Below are positions 8,058 through 18,272 of a stretch of 64,000 nucleotides of DNA, one piece after another. The stretch is from Rhodospirillales bacterium BBD 1991-14 (lineage in GTDB: Bacteria > Pseudomonadota > Alphaproteobacteria > Kiloniellales > Kiloniellaceae). Every line of letters begins with the position of its first letter. Within the stretch, counting starts at the first letter, position 1. Below the pieces are notes generated by a model that was not told the DNA's origin, made no database searches, and saw nothing but the letters and a program-made list of their open reading frames with translations. A program made the position numbers and the translations under genes. The stretch is taken from positions 372,001-436,000 of the forward strand of contig LYSY01000001.1 of NCBI GenBank assembly GCA_001657395.1, given 5' to 3'.

Positions 8058-8554
8058 GGACTGACCTCTTTGCGAACCATGGCAGGGCGAAACATCATGG
8101 GTAACCTGATCGAACCGGTACTGAAGCGGACAGAGTCCAAAAGAACGGTGGCTTCGAAAGAACACTGGCTCTCGCTCGGCGTTTGAGCGAAGCCTTGAAG
8201 TGGCTGAGCCGATGCACCGGGCTTCATGCCCGGCTGTCTCCATGACTTTTAGGTCATCGACGGCATCGCCGTACAGGGCGTCAAATCTTACAGTTTCATG
8301 ACTGTTTTGTGATTTGTGAAGCATTTGTGATGGATCGCACAGATGACGCTGAACCGTTTCAGTAACGAGTGCCGACCGAAACAAAAGAAACCGCGTGTCG
8401 GAGTCGAAGCAATCCAGGCGTTACAGGAAGGTAATAGAAGAGGGGCCACTCGGGCGGGCAAGGATTGCGCGCGGCATCGACGCCTCCGGAAGTCAGGATT
8501 TGTCGGCTTTCGGAGTCCGGGTTATTCGGCCATTCGTATTCTTGGGGATTTGAG
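8058..8554. other. Divergent regulatory region
   Basis: About 500 bases between the minus-strand phosphonate operon and the plus-strand PstS-like gene. It holds a Pho-box candidate at 8287-8304 and three copies of TTTGTGA at 8306-8312, 8313-8319 and 8324-8330. No gene is supported. Confidence 0.5.
8287..8304 (-). promoter_or_regulatory. Candidate Pho box for the phosphonate operon
   Basis: Read on the minus strand this is CAGTCAT-GAAA-CTGTAAG: two 7-mers with 11-base spacing, an AT-rich spacer, and 6/7 and 5/7 matches to the PhoB half-site CTGTCAT/CTGTCAC. It points toward the DUF1045-HD-phnN operon, starting 230 bases upstream of its GTG. It could also serve the divergent PstS-like gene. 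Confidence 0.6.
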
Positions 8555-9571
8555 ATGAAACATCTGGTGTTTGCCGCGGCGGCGGCCACGATGCTTTTCG
8601 GCGCGCAGGCCGAGGGGCGCGATACCATCCGCATTATGTCTTCCGAATCCAACTTTCCCTTTACCGCCATGGTGGGCGAGAGCTTCGCCAGCAATTACCG
8701 CCAGCCGACACCCATTATCGAGCGGACCACGGCGCGCAGCAGCACCCGCAGCTTCTGCGCCGGGGTCGGCCACGAGTTTCCGGACATCATCGGTATCCCG
8801 CGGCGCATGTGGAACGCCGAATTCAAGGAATGCCAGGAAAACGGCGTCAGCCGGATCACCGAGATCAAGGTCGGCTACGACGGCATCGTGCTCGTCGGGG
8901 CAGATGGCGGCCCGGTTATCCGGCCGACCAAGGCGCAGATCTTCCAGGCCCTGGCCAAGCGCCTGGTGGTCGACGGCGAGCTTGTCGACAACCCCCACAC
9001 GCGGTGGAACCAGATCCACGATTCCCTGCCTGACATGCCGATCCGCGTGATCGGCCCGCTGGTCAATACGGACCCCGGCAATGCCTTCCTGCTGGAAGTG
9101 ATGGATACCGGCTGCCGCAAGATCGAAGCCATGGCGCGCCTGCCGGAGGAGGTGCGGGATCCGGCCTGCGTCAGCCTGCGCAATGACGAGGCTTTCGAGT
9201 CGGTTTCCAAGAGCTATGACGAAGCCGTCCGTCTGGTGCATGCGCGCGAGCATCAGCTGGCAGTCATGCCGTTCTCGTTCTACGAGATCCATGCGGAGAG
9301 CCTGGCCCTGCACCCCATCGACGGCGTCCTGCCCGACGAGCAGTCCATTGCGCTGGGCGAGTATCCCGTAATCTGCACGCTCTTCATCTACGTGAAGGTC
9401 CAGCATTACGAGCAGGTGCCCGGGATCCTGGAGTTCGTGACGGAGTACACCAGCGACCGCGCCTGGGGCCCGGACGGCTATCTGGTCGACCTGGGCATGA
9501 TCCCCATGTCGCACAGCGAGCGCATCGACCAGCGCGCCAACGCCATCGGGCTCAATCCCATGTGGCGCTGA
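8555..9571 (+). CDS. PstS-like phosphate-binding periplasmic protein
   Basis: A 338-residue secreted protein. The signal peptide runs to about AQAEG. IRIMSSESNFPFTAMVGESF, SSTRSFCAGVG and PDIIGIPRRM correspond to the PstS-type anion-binding loops, and ECQENGVSRI followed by GYDGIVLV is typical of PstS relatives. There are no pstC, pstA or pstB genes nearby, so it is an orphan binding protein, possibly high-affinity capture or sensing. It lies between the phosphonate operon and the PlcP/Agt-like pair, consistent with the Pho regulon. Phosphate as ligand is inferred from the fold and context. Confidence 0.75.
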   Translation: MKHLVFAAAAATMLFGAQAEGRDTIRIMSSESNFPFTAMVGESFASNYRQPTPIIERTTARSSTRSFCAGVGHEFPDIIGIPRRMWNAEFKECQENGVSRITEIKVGYDGIVLVGADGGPVIRPTKAQIFQALAKRLVVDGELVDNPHTRWNQIHDSLPDMPIRVIGPLVNTDPGNAFLLEVMDTGCRKIEAMARLPEEVRDPACVSLRNDEAFESVSKSYDEAVRLVHAREHQLAVMPFSFYEIHAESLALHPIDGVLPDEQSIALGEYPVICTLFIYVKVQHYEQVPGILEFVTEYTSDRAWGPDGYLVDLGMIPMSHSERIDQRANAIGLNPMWR

Positions 9572-9619
9572 TGCGTTCGGCACGAGAACTGCCATAGAGC
9601 CGACGACGTGCGGTTTTCG

Positions 9620-9647
9620 GGGGCCTGCACGCTGCGCAGGCCCCTTT
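9620..9647 (+). terminator. Intrinsic terminator of the PstS-like gene
   Basis: GGGGCCTGC and GCAGGCCCC form a perfect 9-bp stem around a 7-base loop, followed by TTTC, about 50 bases after the stop codon. Confidence 0.75.
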
Positions 9648-9666
9648 CGCTTTCAGGAACGCCGGA

Positions 9667-9729
9667 GTCTCTGGGCCCGGGTCTCTGGGCCCGGGTCTCT
9701 GGGCCCGGGTCTCTGGGCCCGAGTCTCTG
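9667..9729. repeat. 14-bp tandem repeat, four copies plus a partial fifth
   Basis: The unit GTCTCTGGGCCCGG runs at 9667, 9681, 9695 and 9709 (the last ends in A), then seven matching bases at 9723. Each unit contains GGGCCC. Non-coding, just downstream of the terminator. Confidence 0.95.
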
Positions 9730-9841
9730 TGGATGAACCGCTTCCAGTCTGCGATTCGCATCGACAAAGTAATCGCGCAAAGCGAAACGAATCGGGATTT
9801 CGATGCCTTCGTTAACCAAAAGTAATTGCTGGATGTACTTT

Positions 9842-9859
9842 CTGTGACAGTGCAGTGAA
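9842..9859 (+). promoter_or_regulatory. Weak Pho-box-like site
   Basis: CTGTGAC-AGTG-CAGTGAA has the 11-base spacing of a Pho box with 6/7 and 4/7 half-site matches. It lies 120 bases before the metallophosphoesterase start. On its own it is weak; the neighbouring functions raise its interest. Confidence 0.3.
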
Positions 9860-9979
9860 GCTGGGATGATATCTGTGGCTTATTTGATCGTATTCCTTTT
9901 TCCCGCTTCAGCATCTTGATATAAGCCGGCGAAAGATCACCGTTTTTGGTGATTGCAATGGGATCTAGAGAGTGGACCC

Positions 9980-10777
9980 ATGGACGGCCTGGCTCCTTCG
10001 CGACCGACCCGCTACCGCAGCATCTTTATCTCGGATGTCCATCTGGGCACCCGCGGCTGCAAGGCGGACTATCTGCTGGATTTCCTGAAAGAGACCGAGT
10101 GCGAGACGCTCTACCTGGTCGGCGACATCTTCGACGGCTGGCGGCTCAAGAAGAACTGGTACTGGCCGCAAGCCCACAATGACGTCGTTCAGAAGCTTCT
10201 GCGCAAGGTGCGCAAGGGCATGCGGCTGGTCTACGTGCCCGGCAACCACGACGAGGTTCTGCGCGATTACCTGGGCATGCACTTCGGCGGCGTCGAAGTG
10301 ATGAAAGAGGTGATGCACGAAACCGCCGACGGCAAGCGCATGCTGGTGATCCACGGCGACGAGTTCGACGGCATCGTCAAGTACGCGCGCTGGCTCGCCC
10401 TGCTCGGCGACTGGGCCTACGTGACCATGCTGCAGGTGAACACCTGGTTCAATTACCTGCGCCGCAAGCTGGGCTTCGGCTACTGGTCGCTCTCGGCCTA
10501 TCTCAAGCACCGGGTGAAGAATGCCGTTCAGTTCGTCTGCAACTTCGAAGAGGCGGTGGTCGCCGAAGCGAAGCGTCACGGCGCCGACGGCGTGATCTGC
10601 GGCCACATCCATATGGCGGAGATGCGGATGATCGACGGTATCCTCTACGTGAACGACGGGGACTGGGTGGAAAGCTGCACCGCCCTTGTGGAGCACTTCG
10701 ACGGCAGGCTGGAGATCCTGCCCTGGGCTGAGCTGCGGGCCTTTCCCATGCTGGAGCCGGCAACCGCCGCCGCCTGA
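9980..10777 (+). CDS. Calcineurin-like metallophosphoesterase, PlcP/LpxH-like
   Basis: A 265-residue soluble metallophosphoesterase. The di-metal motifs are complete: D19-H21 (SDVHLG), D49 (VGDIFDG), N89-H90 (PGNHDE), H125 (IHGDEFD) and H209/H211 (GHIH). Automated names would be UDP-2,3-diacylglucosamine diphosphatase, but in alphaproteobacteria this subfamily includes PlcP, a phospholipase C made under phosphate starvation. The gene 5 bases downstream is a GT4 glycosyltransferase like Agt, the usual PlcP partner. ATG 9980 is chosen over a TTG at 9953 because it starts just before the conserved core. PlcP is my preferred reading; LpxH-like is the alternative. Confidence 0.75.
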   Translation: MDGLAPSRPTRYRSIFISDVHLGTRGCKADYLLDFLKETECETLYLVGDIFDGWRLKKNWYWPQAHNDVVQKLLRKVRKGMRLVYVPGNHDEVLRDYLGMHFGGVEVMKEVMHETADGKRMLVIHGDEFDGIVKYARWLALLGDWAYVTMLQVNTWFNYLRRKLGFGYWSLSAYLKHRVKNAVQFVCNFEEAVVAEAKRHGADGVICGHIHMAEMRMIDGILYVNDGDWVESCTALVEHFDGRLEILPWAELRAFPMLEPATAAA

Positions 10778-10782
10778 CGGTC

Positions 10783-11781
10783 ATGCGCATTCTTCTGGCG
10801 ACGGACGCCTGGTATCCGCAGATCAACGGCGTGGTGCGCACCCTCAACCGGGTGCGCGAGGAACTGGAGCCGCAGGGCGATGTCTTCGAGGTCCTCGCCC
10901 CCCACATGTTCCGGACCTTTCCCTGTCCGACATATCCGGAGATCCGGCTGGCGGTCCTGCCGCAGCTCGGTCTGAAAAAACGCATCGAGGCGTTCCGGCC
11001 GGACGCCATTCACATCGCCACCGAGGGGCCGATCGGCGTGGCCCTGCGCGGCTACTGCGTGAAACGCAAACTACCCTTCACCACCTCCTATCACACCCGC
11101 TTCCCCGAATACCTCTCCGCGAGAATCCCGGTGTCGGCCGATGTCGGCTACCGCTTCATGCGCTGGTTCCACAGGCCCTCCAGCGGCATCATGGTGGCCA
11201 CCCAGTCGATGCGCGAGGAACTGGAGTCCCGCGGCTTCGAACGGCTGGTGGACTGGACCCGGGGCGTCGACACGGCGCTGTTCCGGCCGGAGGCGCCACA
11301 CGCGCTGGACCTGCCAAGGCCGGTCTACATGTACGTCGGCCGCGTTGCGGTGGAAAAGAACATCAAGGCCTTTCTGGACCTCGAGCTCGACGGCAGCAAG
11401 GTGGTGGTGGGCGACGGTCCGCAGCGTGCCGAACTTGAGGCGGCCTTTCCGGACGTCCACTTCGTCGGCGCCAAGCAGGGCGAGGACTTGGCCGCCCACT
11501 ATGCCTCGGGCGACGTCTTCGTCTTCCCCAGCCGCACCGACACCTTCGGTCTGGTGATGCTGGAGGCGCTGGCCAGCGGCATGCCGGTGGCCGCCTTCCC
11601 GGTGCCGGGACCGCTGGACGTGGTAGACGGGGCGGGGGTCGGCATCCTCAGCGAAGACCTCGGCAGCGCGACGCGCGAGGCCATCAAGATCGACCGCGAC
11701 CACTGCCGCGAGCACGCCCTCAAATTCTCCTGGGCCAACTGCGCCCGGATGTTCCGCGACAACCTTCAGCGGCTGGACTGA
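10783..11781 (+). CDS. GT4 glycosyltransferase, Agt-like glycolipid synthase
   Basis: A 332-residue GT-B glycosyltransferase. The N-terminal domain starts ILLATDAWYPQINGVVRTL, the signature of the MgtA/SqdX/Agt group that uses diacylglycerol or polyprenol acceptors. The GT4 donor site is seen in YVGRVAVEKN and in RTDTFGLVMLEALASG. It lies 5 bases after the PlcP-like gene. Together the pair would cleave a phospholipid to diacylglycerol and then glycosylate it, replacing phospholipid with glycolipid under phosphate limitation. The family is certain; the lipid acceptor is inferred from pairing. The C-terminus ends shortly after the donor domain, as usual. Confidence 0.8.
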   Translation: MRILLATDAWYPQINGVVRTLNRVREELEPQGDVFEVLAPHMFRTFPCPTYPEIRLAVLPQLGLKKRIEAFRPDAIHIATEGPIGVALRGYCVKRKLPFTTSYHTRFPEYLSARIPVSADVGYRFMRWFHRPSSGIMVATQSMREELESRGFERLVDWTRGVDTALFRPEAPHALDLPRPVYMYVGRVAVEKNIKAFLDLELDGSKVVVGDGPQRAELEAAFPDVHFVGAKQGEDLAAHYASGDVFVFPSRTDTFGLVMLEALASGMPVAAFPVPGPLDVVDGAGVGILSEDLGSATREAIKIDRDHCREHALKFSWANCARMFRDNLQRLD

Positions 11782-11832
11782 AGGTCAGCCGAAGCCCAGT
11801 CCGCGTTCCCCGGGCTGCCGACTGCGCTGCGG

Positions 11833-12609
11833 TCAGTCTAGGCAGGAGACTTCGCCGTTCTGGTAGCTCTGGCACCATTCATCCTTCAGCCTCGAGATCG
11901 CTTCCGCCCAGTCCTTGAGATAGGTCACGACGAAGTAGGCTTCTCTCGCTTCCATCCCGGGAGCCAGGTGCGCAGCTTGTGCCCGCACCCTGCGATAGGC
12001 ATTGTCAACGCGCTCGATCTCCAGGCGTAGGGGCTCCTGATTGCAGATCGTCGATTTGAACCACTTGCCGTCTCCCGCACACCACGCCACCAACTCAGTA
12101 ACGGCAAATCTGTACTGCAACGATGCGAATTCGGGATCGCGCAGAGCGCGGCCACAGTCCGCCAATGATCTTGAAAGGAAGAAGCTGAAGGCGAACACCA
12201 ACTCGCCTGTCTGCATGCGCCTGTCGGATTCGAAAAGGACCAGGCGCCCGTCTGATCTCGCGATGAACACGGCAAAGCCCTCGTCCGTCGGCCCGAAATC
12301 GAAATAGGGCGGTTCATTCGCCCAGACCGCAAAGGTGTTCACCCGTTTCAGACCAGCAGTCTTCTGCGAAACAAAGTTCTCCGCCTTCCCGGCGATCTCA
12401 TCGGGTGTCCAGGGAACGAAGTCGGTATCGATCGCGGCTCCGAAGTGCTTCTTGAACTCCGCCGCGATCCTGAATTCCTGGCGGGTCTTCCAATTCACAT
12501 CTGGCCTCGTTTCTTCGACCAGCGTGCAGATCAACTGATCGGCGCCCTGGCTTGGCGCCGCGGCCAAGCCCATCACCGCCACCAGAAAACAAAGCAGCTT
12601 CTTCGTCAC
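11833..12609 (-). CDS. Secreted cysteine-containing protein of unknown function
   Basis: A 258-residue protein with a signal peptide (KKLLCFLVAVMGLAAAP, cleavage near SQGA). The GTG at 12609 is preferred because GGGGGAGAG lies just upstream. The mature part has six cysteines (in ICT, DCG, WCA, ICN, WCQ and SCL), enough for three disulfides, which fits periplasmic export. I do not recognise a family. Codon use looks less GC-rich than that of neighbours, and the gene stands alone, which may mean recent acquisition. Confidence 0.65.
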   Translation of the reverse strand: MTKKLLCFLVAVMGLAAAPSQGADQLICTLVEETRPDVNWKTRQEFRIAAEFKKHFGAAIDTDFVPWTPDEIAGKAENFVSQKTAGLKRVNTFAVWANEPPYFDFGPTDEGFAVFIARSDGRLVLFESDRRMQTGELVFAFSFFLSRSLADCGRALRDPEFASLQYRFAVTELVAWCAGDGKWFKSTICNQEPLRLEIERVDNAYRRVRAQAAHLAPGMEAREAYFVVTYLKDWAEAISRLKDEWCQSYQNGEVSCLD

Positions 12610-12765
12610 GCTCTCCCCCGCGACACATCTCGATCCTGCAAGGTTTATCATAGCCGTACAACCGCTAATAGATGTCTCGGGTTTGACAATTGGCGCAGCG
12701 GGCGCCCGGCGCTACACTCCCGGCCACGCGGGCGGTGAAGCCCGGGCAACGAGGGGAGGGGGCCG

Positions 12766-13674
12766 ATGAACCCGGACTACGACGTACGCGACCCGCGCTT
12801 CAGGGACTACCTGCTGGGCAACTGCGCAGTGGAGAAGCTCTATACAGGCACGCTCTGGGCCGAGGGGCCGGTCTATTTCTGTGACGGCGACTTCCTGCTG
12901 TGGAGCGATATCCCCAACAACCGTATCCTGAAATGGACGGCGGGCGGCGGGGTCACCGAGTACCGCCGCCCCTCCGACTACTCCAACGGCCATACCCGCG
13001 ACCGGGAGGGACGGCTGGTGAGCTGCGAGCACGGCGCCCGGCGGGTCACGCGCACCGAATGGGACGGCACGGTCACCGTGCTGGCCGAGAGCTACCAGGG
13101 CAAGCGCCTGAATTCCCCCAACGACGTGGTGGTGAAGTCCGACGGTACGGTCTGGTTCACCGACCCGCCCTACGGCATCCTCTCCGACTACGAGGGCTAC
13201 AAGGCCGACAGCGAGATCGGCGCCAACTATGTCTACCGCCTCGACCCCAAGGCCTGCGACCTGACGGTGATGGCCGACGACTTCGACAAGCCCAACGGTC
13301 TTGCCTTCTCACCGGATGAGAAAACCCTCTACATCGCCGACACCGGCCTTTCCCACGATCCGGAGGGGCCGCGCCATATCCGCGCCTTTCAGGTCGGCGA
13401 CGACAACAGCCTGTCGGGCGGGGAGGTCTTCGCCGTCTGCGATACCGGTGTCTTCGATGGTTTTCGCCTGGACGAAGACGGTAACATCTGGTCCAGCGCC
13501 GGCGACGGCGTGCACTGCTTCTCCCCTGCCGGCGAACTCCTGGGCAAGATCCGGATCCCGGAGAAGGTCTCCAATGTCACCTTCGGCGGCGCAAAGAAGA
13601 ACCGCCTCTTCATCACCGCCACCACCTCGCTCTATGCCGTCTACCTGAACCGCCGCGGCGTCCAATGGCCGTGA
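12766..13674 (+). CDS. SMP-30/gluconolactonase family protein
   Basis: A 302-residue six-bladed beta-propeller of the SMP-30/gluconolactonase/LRE family. Metal-site residues are visible: E in WAEGPVYF, N in NSPNDVVV, N in KPNGLAFSPD and D in FDGFRLDEDGN. There is no signal peptide, so it is cytoplasmic. Such enzymes hydrolyse aldonolactones. It stands apart from the sugar transporters that begin 1 kb downstream, but a lactone made by sugar dehydrogenases encoded there could be its substrate; that is inference. ATG 12766 follows GAGGGGAGGG. Confidence 0.85.
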   Translation: MNPDYDVRDPRFRDYLLGNCAVEKLYTGTLWAEGPVYFCDGDFLLWSDIPNNRILKWTAGGGVTEYRRPSDYSNGHTRDREGRLVSCEHGARRVTRTEWDGTVTVLAESYQGKRLNSPNDVVVKSDGTVWFTDPPYGILSDYEGYKADSEIGANYVYRLDPKACDLTVMADDFDKPNGLAFSPDEKTLYIADTGLSHDPEGPRHIRAFQVGDDNSLSGGEVFAVCDTGVFDGFRLDEDGNIWSSAGDGVHCFSPAGELLGKIRIPEKVSNVTFGGAKKNRLFITATTSLYAVYLNRRGVQWP

Positions 13675-13733
13675 GTCCGGGCCGCATCCTGCGGGCCTGG
13701 AGGCCCGGCCAAGATCGCTTAGAGTAAAGCGCC

Positions 13734-14642
13734 TTGTCGGACGACAAATCGGACATCGAAGGGCAGTCTGGGAGACCGGCATTTTCGGAGCGGGAGATCA
13801 GGTCCGCGTTCATTGTCTCTCTGATGCGCGCGCTTCACAGCCGCTTCGATGTCGAGCCGCTGATCGACGATCCCTATGGCCTCGTGATGCTGACACCGGA
13901 GGACCGGGCAGCTTTGCGCGACTTCGTGATGGCGCGTCGGCAGGACCCGCCTCCAACGCGCGCCGCAGCGGATCCCGACGAAGCAGTCTTGGCGTCGGTC
14001 ATGAGAGCCCGGTCCGGCTATGGGAATGTCGTGGTTCGCACGCGCTTTGCCGAGGATCGGCTTGGCCAGGCGATCGAGGGTGGCACTTCACAATATGTGA
14101 TCCTGGGGGCGGGGCTGGACACCTTCTCCCTCCGCCAGCCAGCTTTACCATCCGAGTTGCGTATCTTTGAGGTCGATCACCCCGCAACCCAGGAGATGAA
14201 GCGCCGCCGTTTTGCCGCGGCCGGCCTTACACTGCCCGGCAATGTGGCGCTCCTGCCTGCCGATCTTGAACGCACATCGGTGGCCGAAGCCTTGTCGGCT
14301 TCAGACTTCGAGCCGGACAGGCCGGCGTTTTTCTCCTGGCTTGGCGTCAGCCCCTATCTTACCGAACAGGCGAACACGCAGGCTCTCCGGTCGATTGCCC
14401 GCTGCGCAGCACCGGGCAGCGGGTTTGTGTTCACCTATCTGGCGCCGCTGGAGAACGCCGAGGGAACTTCCTATTCCCGGCTTCATCCGCAGACGGTGAC
14501 CCACATCCTGGACAACTGTGGTTTCGCGGTCGTCGAGGATCTCGATGCCTTCGAGCTTGCCGGCCGCTATTGCGCCGGGCGTGGTGACGGACTGGGCGTA
14601 ACGACGGACTTTCACATCGTCCATGCGCGCATGAGAGGCTGA
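13734..14642 (+). CDS. Leucine carboxyl methyltransferase-type SAM methyltransferase
   Basis: A 302-residue class I methyltransferase of the LCM/PPM type. SAM-site motifs are YVILGAGLDTFSLR (motif I) and EVDHPATQEMKRRR (the Asp that binds the ribose); ARSGYGNVVVRTRFAED upstream is the characteristic helix of this group. AFFSWLGVSPYLTEQA follows. These proteins methylate carboxyl or hydroxyl groups of small molecules or polyketides; the substrate here is unknown. The start is TTG 13734. Single gene, convergent with the sugar ABC operon. Confidence 0.8.
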   Translation: MSDDKSDIEGQSGRPAFSEREIRSAFIVSLMRALHSRFDVEPLIDDPYGLVMLTPEDRAALRDFVMARRQDPPPTRAAADPDEAVLASVMRARSGYGNVVVRTRFAEDRLGQAIEGGTSQYVILGAGLDTFSLRQPALPSELRIFEVDHPATQEMKRRRFAAAGLTLPGNVALLPADLERTSVAEALSASDFEPDRPAFFSWLGVSPYLTEQANTQALRSIARCAAPGSGFVFTYLAPLENAEGTSYSRLHPQTVTHILDNCGFAVVEDLDAFELAGRYCAGRGDGLGVTTDFHIVHARMRG

Positions 14643-14686
14643 CGCCGGTCCCAGGGAGGCGGCTCCGAAGGAGGGGGTGCGGCCTG

Positions 14687-15664
14687 CTATCCCTGCACCT
14701 TCTGGCCGCGGCCGTAGACCAGCAGCATGCCGATGATGACGCAGCCGTAGATGATCTGGCGTCCGGCCTCCGGCATCTGCATGACGGAGAGGATGGACTG
14801 CAGCAGAGAGATCAGGATGACCCCCGCCACGGTGCCCAGATAGGTGCCGCGCCCGCCCAGGATGTGGGTGCCTCCCAGCACCACGGCGGCGATTGCCGGC
14901 AGCAGGTAGGGATCGCCCATGGCCTGATAGCCCTTGTTGGAATAGCCCGCCAGCAGGACGCCGGCCATGGCGCTGCACATGCCGGAGATGGCGAAGCAGG
15001 CGATCAGCACGCCCTTGGTGTTGACGCCGGAGAGGAAGGTGGCGCCCTCCTGGTTGCCGATCGCATAGATGTAGCGGCCCAGCGGCGTGCGCTTCAGCAG
15101 GATGACCACGGCGATGCCGATGACCGCCCAGATGAAGACGGCGTTGGGGATGTTGAAGAGGCTGCGCTCCACCGCCAGCCAGCGCATCGTCTCGCTGGCG
15201 TGGTCCTGGGGCGCGAAGCCGCCGGTATGGAGCACCATAACCCCCTGGGCGACGGCGTTGATGCCGAGGGTGAAGATCATCGAGGGGACGCGCAGGATGG
15301 CCACGCCCAGGCCGTTGATGAGCCCGAAGACGAGGCCGCAGAACAGGCCGAAGGGAATGGCGTACTCCGGCCCCCACCAGCCGGCGGCAGCGGTCGACAT
15401 CATGCCGCCGACGGTGACCAGCCAGGGGATTGAGAGGTCGATATGCCCCAGCAGGATCACCAGCATGACGCCGGAGGCGATGATGCCCAGGAAGGCCGCG
15501 ACCTGGAGCTGCTGCAGCAGGTAGTTGGCCGACAGGAAGCTGGCGGAATAGAGGCTGCCGGCCAGCAGCATGACGACGATGAAGCCGAAGGCGATCACCA
15601 CCGGCTTGTCGACGGACTTCAAGGCCCCCTGCAGCGCGCCCTGCATGTTCTCCTGGATCGACAT
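14687..15664 (-). CDS. Sugar ABC transporter permease (RbsC type), second
   Basis: A 325-residue inner-membrane permease of the BPD_transp_2 family with about ten hydrophobic segments and the GVMLVILLGHIDLSI motif near residue 55. VLGGTHILGGRGTYLGTVAG is the conserved EAA-like region. It is the last gene of an ATPase-permease-permease set; two bases separate it from the first permease. Together they would form a heterodimeric channel for one sugar. Substrate not determined. Confidence 0.88.
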   Translation of the reverse strand: MSIQENMQGALQGALKSVDKPVVIAFGFIVVMLLAGSLYSASFLSANYLLQQLQVAAFLGIIASGVMLVILLGHIDLSIPWLVTVGGMMSTAAAGWWGPEYAIPFGLFCGLVFGLINGLGVAILRVPSMIFTLGINAVAQGVMVLHTGGFAPQDHASETMRWLAVERSLFNIPNAVFIWAVIGIAVVILLKRTPLGRYIYAIGNQEGATFLSGVNTKGVLIACFAISGMCSAMAGVLLAGYSNKGYQAMGDPYLLPAIAAVVLGGTHILGGRGTYLGTVAGVILISLLQSILSVMQMPEAGRQIIYGCVIIGMLLVYGRGQKVQG

Positions 15665-15666
15665 GG

Positions 15667-16643
15667 TTACTTGAAGAGCTCCAGGCGGTTGCGGATCTGG
15701 AAGACGCGGGCGGCGCCCAGGCTGACGGCGACCAGCAGCACGACGCCCTGGAACAGCGGCTGCCAGAGCGGCGGAAGGTCGAAGACGAAGAGCAGGTCGT
15801 CGATGGTGCGCAGGATGAAGGCACCGAAGATGGAGCCGATGGCCCCGCCGGCGCCGCCGTAGAGCGAGGTGCCGCCGATCACCACCGCGGCGATGGAATT
15901 GAGCGTATAGGTGCCGCCGATGGGGGCGCTGGCCTCGCCGGAGAAGGTGACGAAGGTGAGCATCAGCCCGGCGAGCCCGGCCAGCAGCCCGGCGAGAGTG
16001 TAGGCCGCCAGCTTGGAGCGCCCGATGGCGACGCCGGTCATATAGGCCGCACCCTCGGCGGAGCCGACTGCATAGCAGCCGCGGCCGATGACGGAGTTGC
16101 GGAAGGGCAGCCAGATAATCAGGACCGCCGCCAGCAGTACCACCAGGGAGGTCGGCACCACCTCGAAGACCGTGTAGGTCATGAAGTCTGCGAGGTCCTC
16201 GTCGACATCGCCGCCGGGCACCGGGCGCAGCAGCAGGGCGATGCCGTAGTAGACCGCCCCGGTGGCCAGTGTGGTGATGATCGGCTGCAGGCGTCCGTAG
16301 ACGACGATCACCCCGTTCACCAGGCCGGCCAGCGCGCCGGCCAGCAGCACCACGGCCGTGCCGATGGCGATCTGCAGCGGGTCGCCGCTGACCATGGAGG
16401 AGGCCAGGCAGTTGGTCATGATGAAGACCATGCCCACCGAGAGATCGAGGCCGCCGGTCAGCACCGGCAGGGTCTGGGCCATGGCGACCAGCGCCAGCAG
16501 CACGGCCTTGTTGGCGGCTGTCGTGACCACCGGCACGGTGAGGCCCGCCGGGTGGTTGGCGATGTAGAGCGTGAACATGAGGACAAAGACGACGGCGGCC
16601 AGGATCAGGCCCTGGCTCTGGCCGAGCCGCAGTTTCAGGTCGT

Positions 16644-16647
<4 letters not shown>
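15667..16647 (-). CDS. Sugar ABC transporter permease (RbsC type), first
   Basis: A 326-residue BPD_transp_2 permease, about ten transmembrane segments. GGLDLSVGMVFIMTN and VVIGGTSLYGGAGGAIGS are the family landmarks. Its ATG (16647) overlaps the ATPase stop in an ATGA. It pairs with the downstream permease; having two different permeases is common in larger Rbs-type importers of alphaproteobacteria. Substrate unknown. Confidence 0.88.
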
Positions 16648-18266
<1,619 letters not shown>

Positions 18267-18272
18267 GAAAGG

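Larger units (their letters stand above)
9572..9979. other. Intergenic region with terminator, tandem repeat and possible Pho box
   Basis: About 400 bases containing, in order, an intrinsic terminator for the PstS-like gene, a 14-bp tandem repeat and a weak Pho-box-like site. AT content rises after 9770, where the promoter of the metallophosphoesterase gene should lie. Confidence 0.5.

Noticed and set aside
7309-8384. Longer starts for the DUF1045 and HD genes
   Set aside because: GTG 8057 has a clear ribosome site at the conserved N-terminus, and ATG 7308 is set by the ATGA overlap; longer readings add unconserved residues and would cover the Pho box.
9667-9729. CRISPR array
   Set aside because: The 14-bp units are directly adjacent with no spacers; it is a plain tandem repeat.
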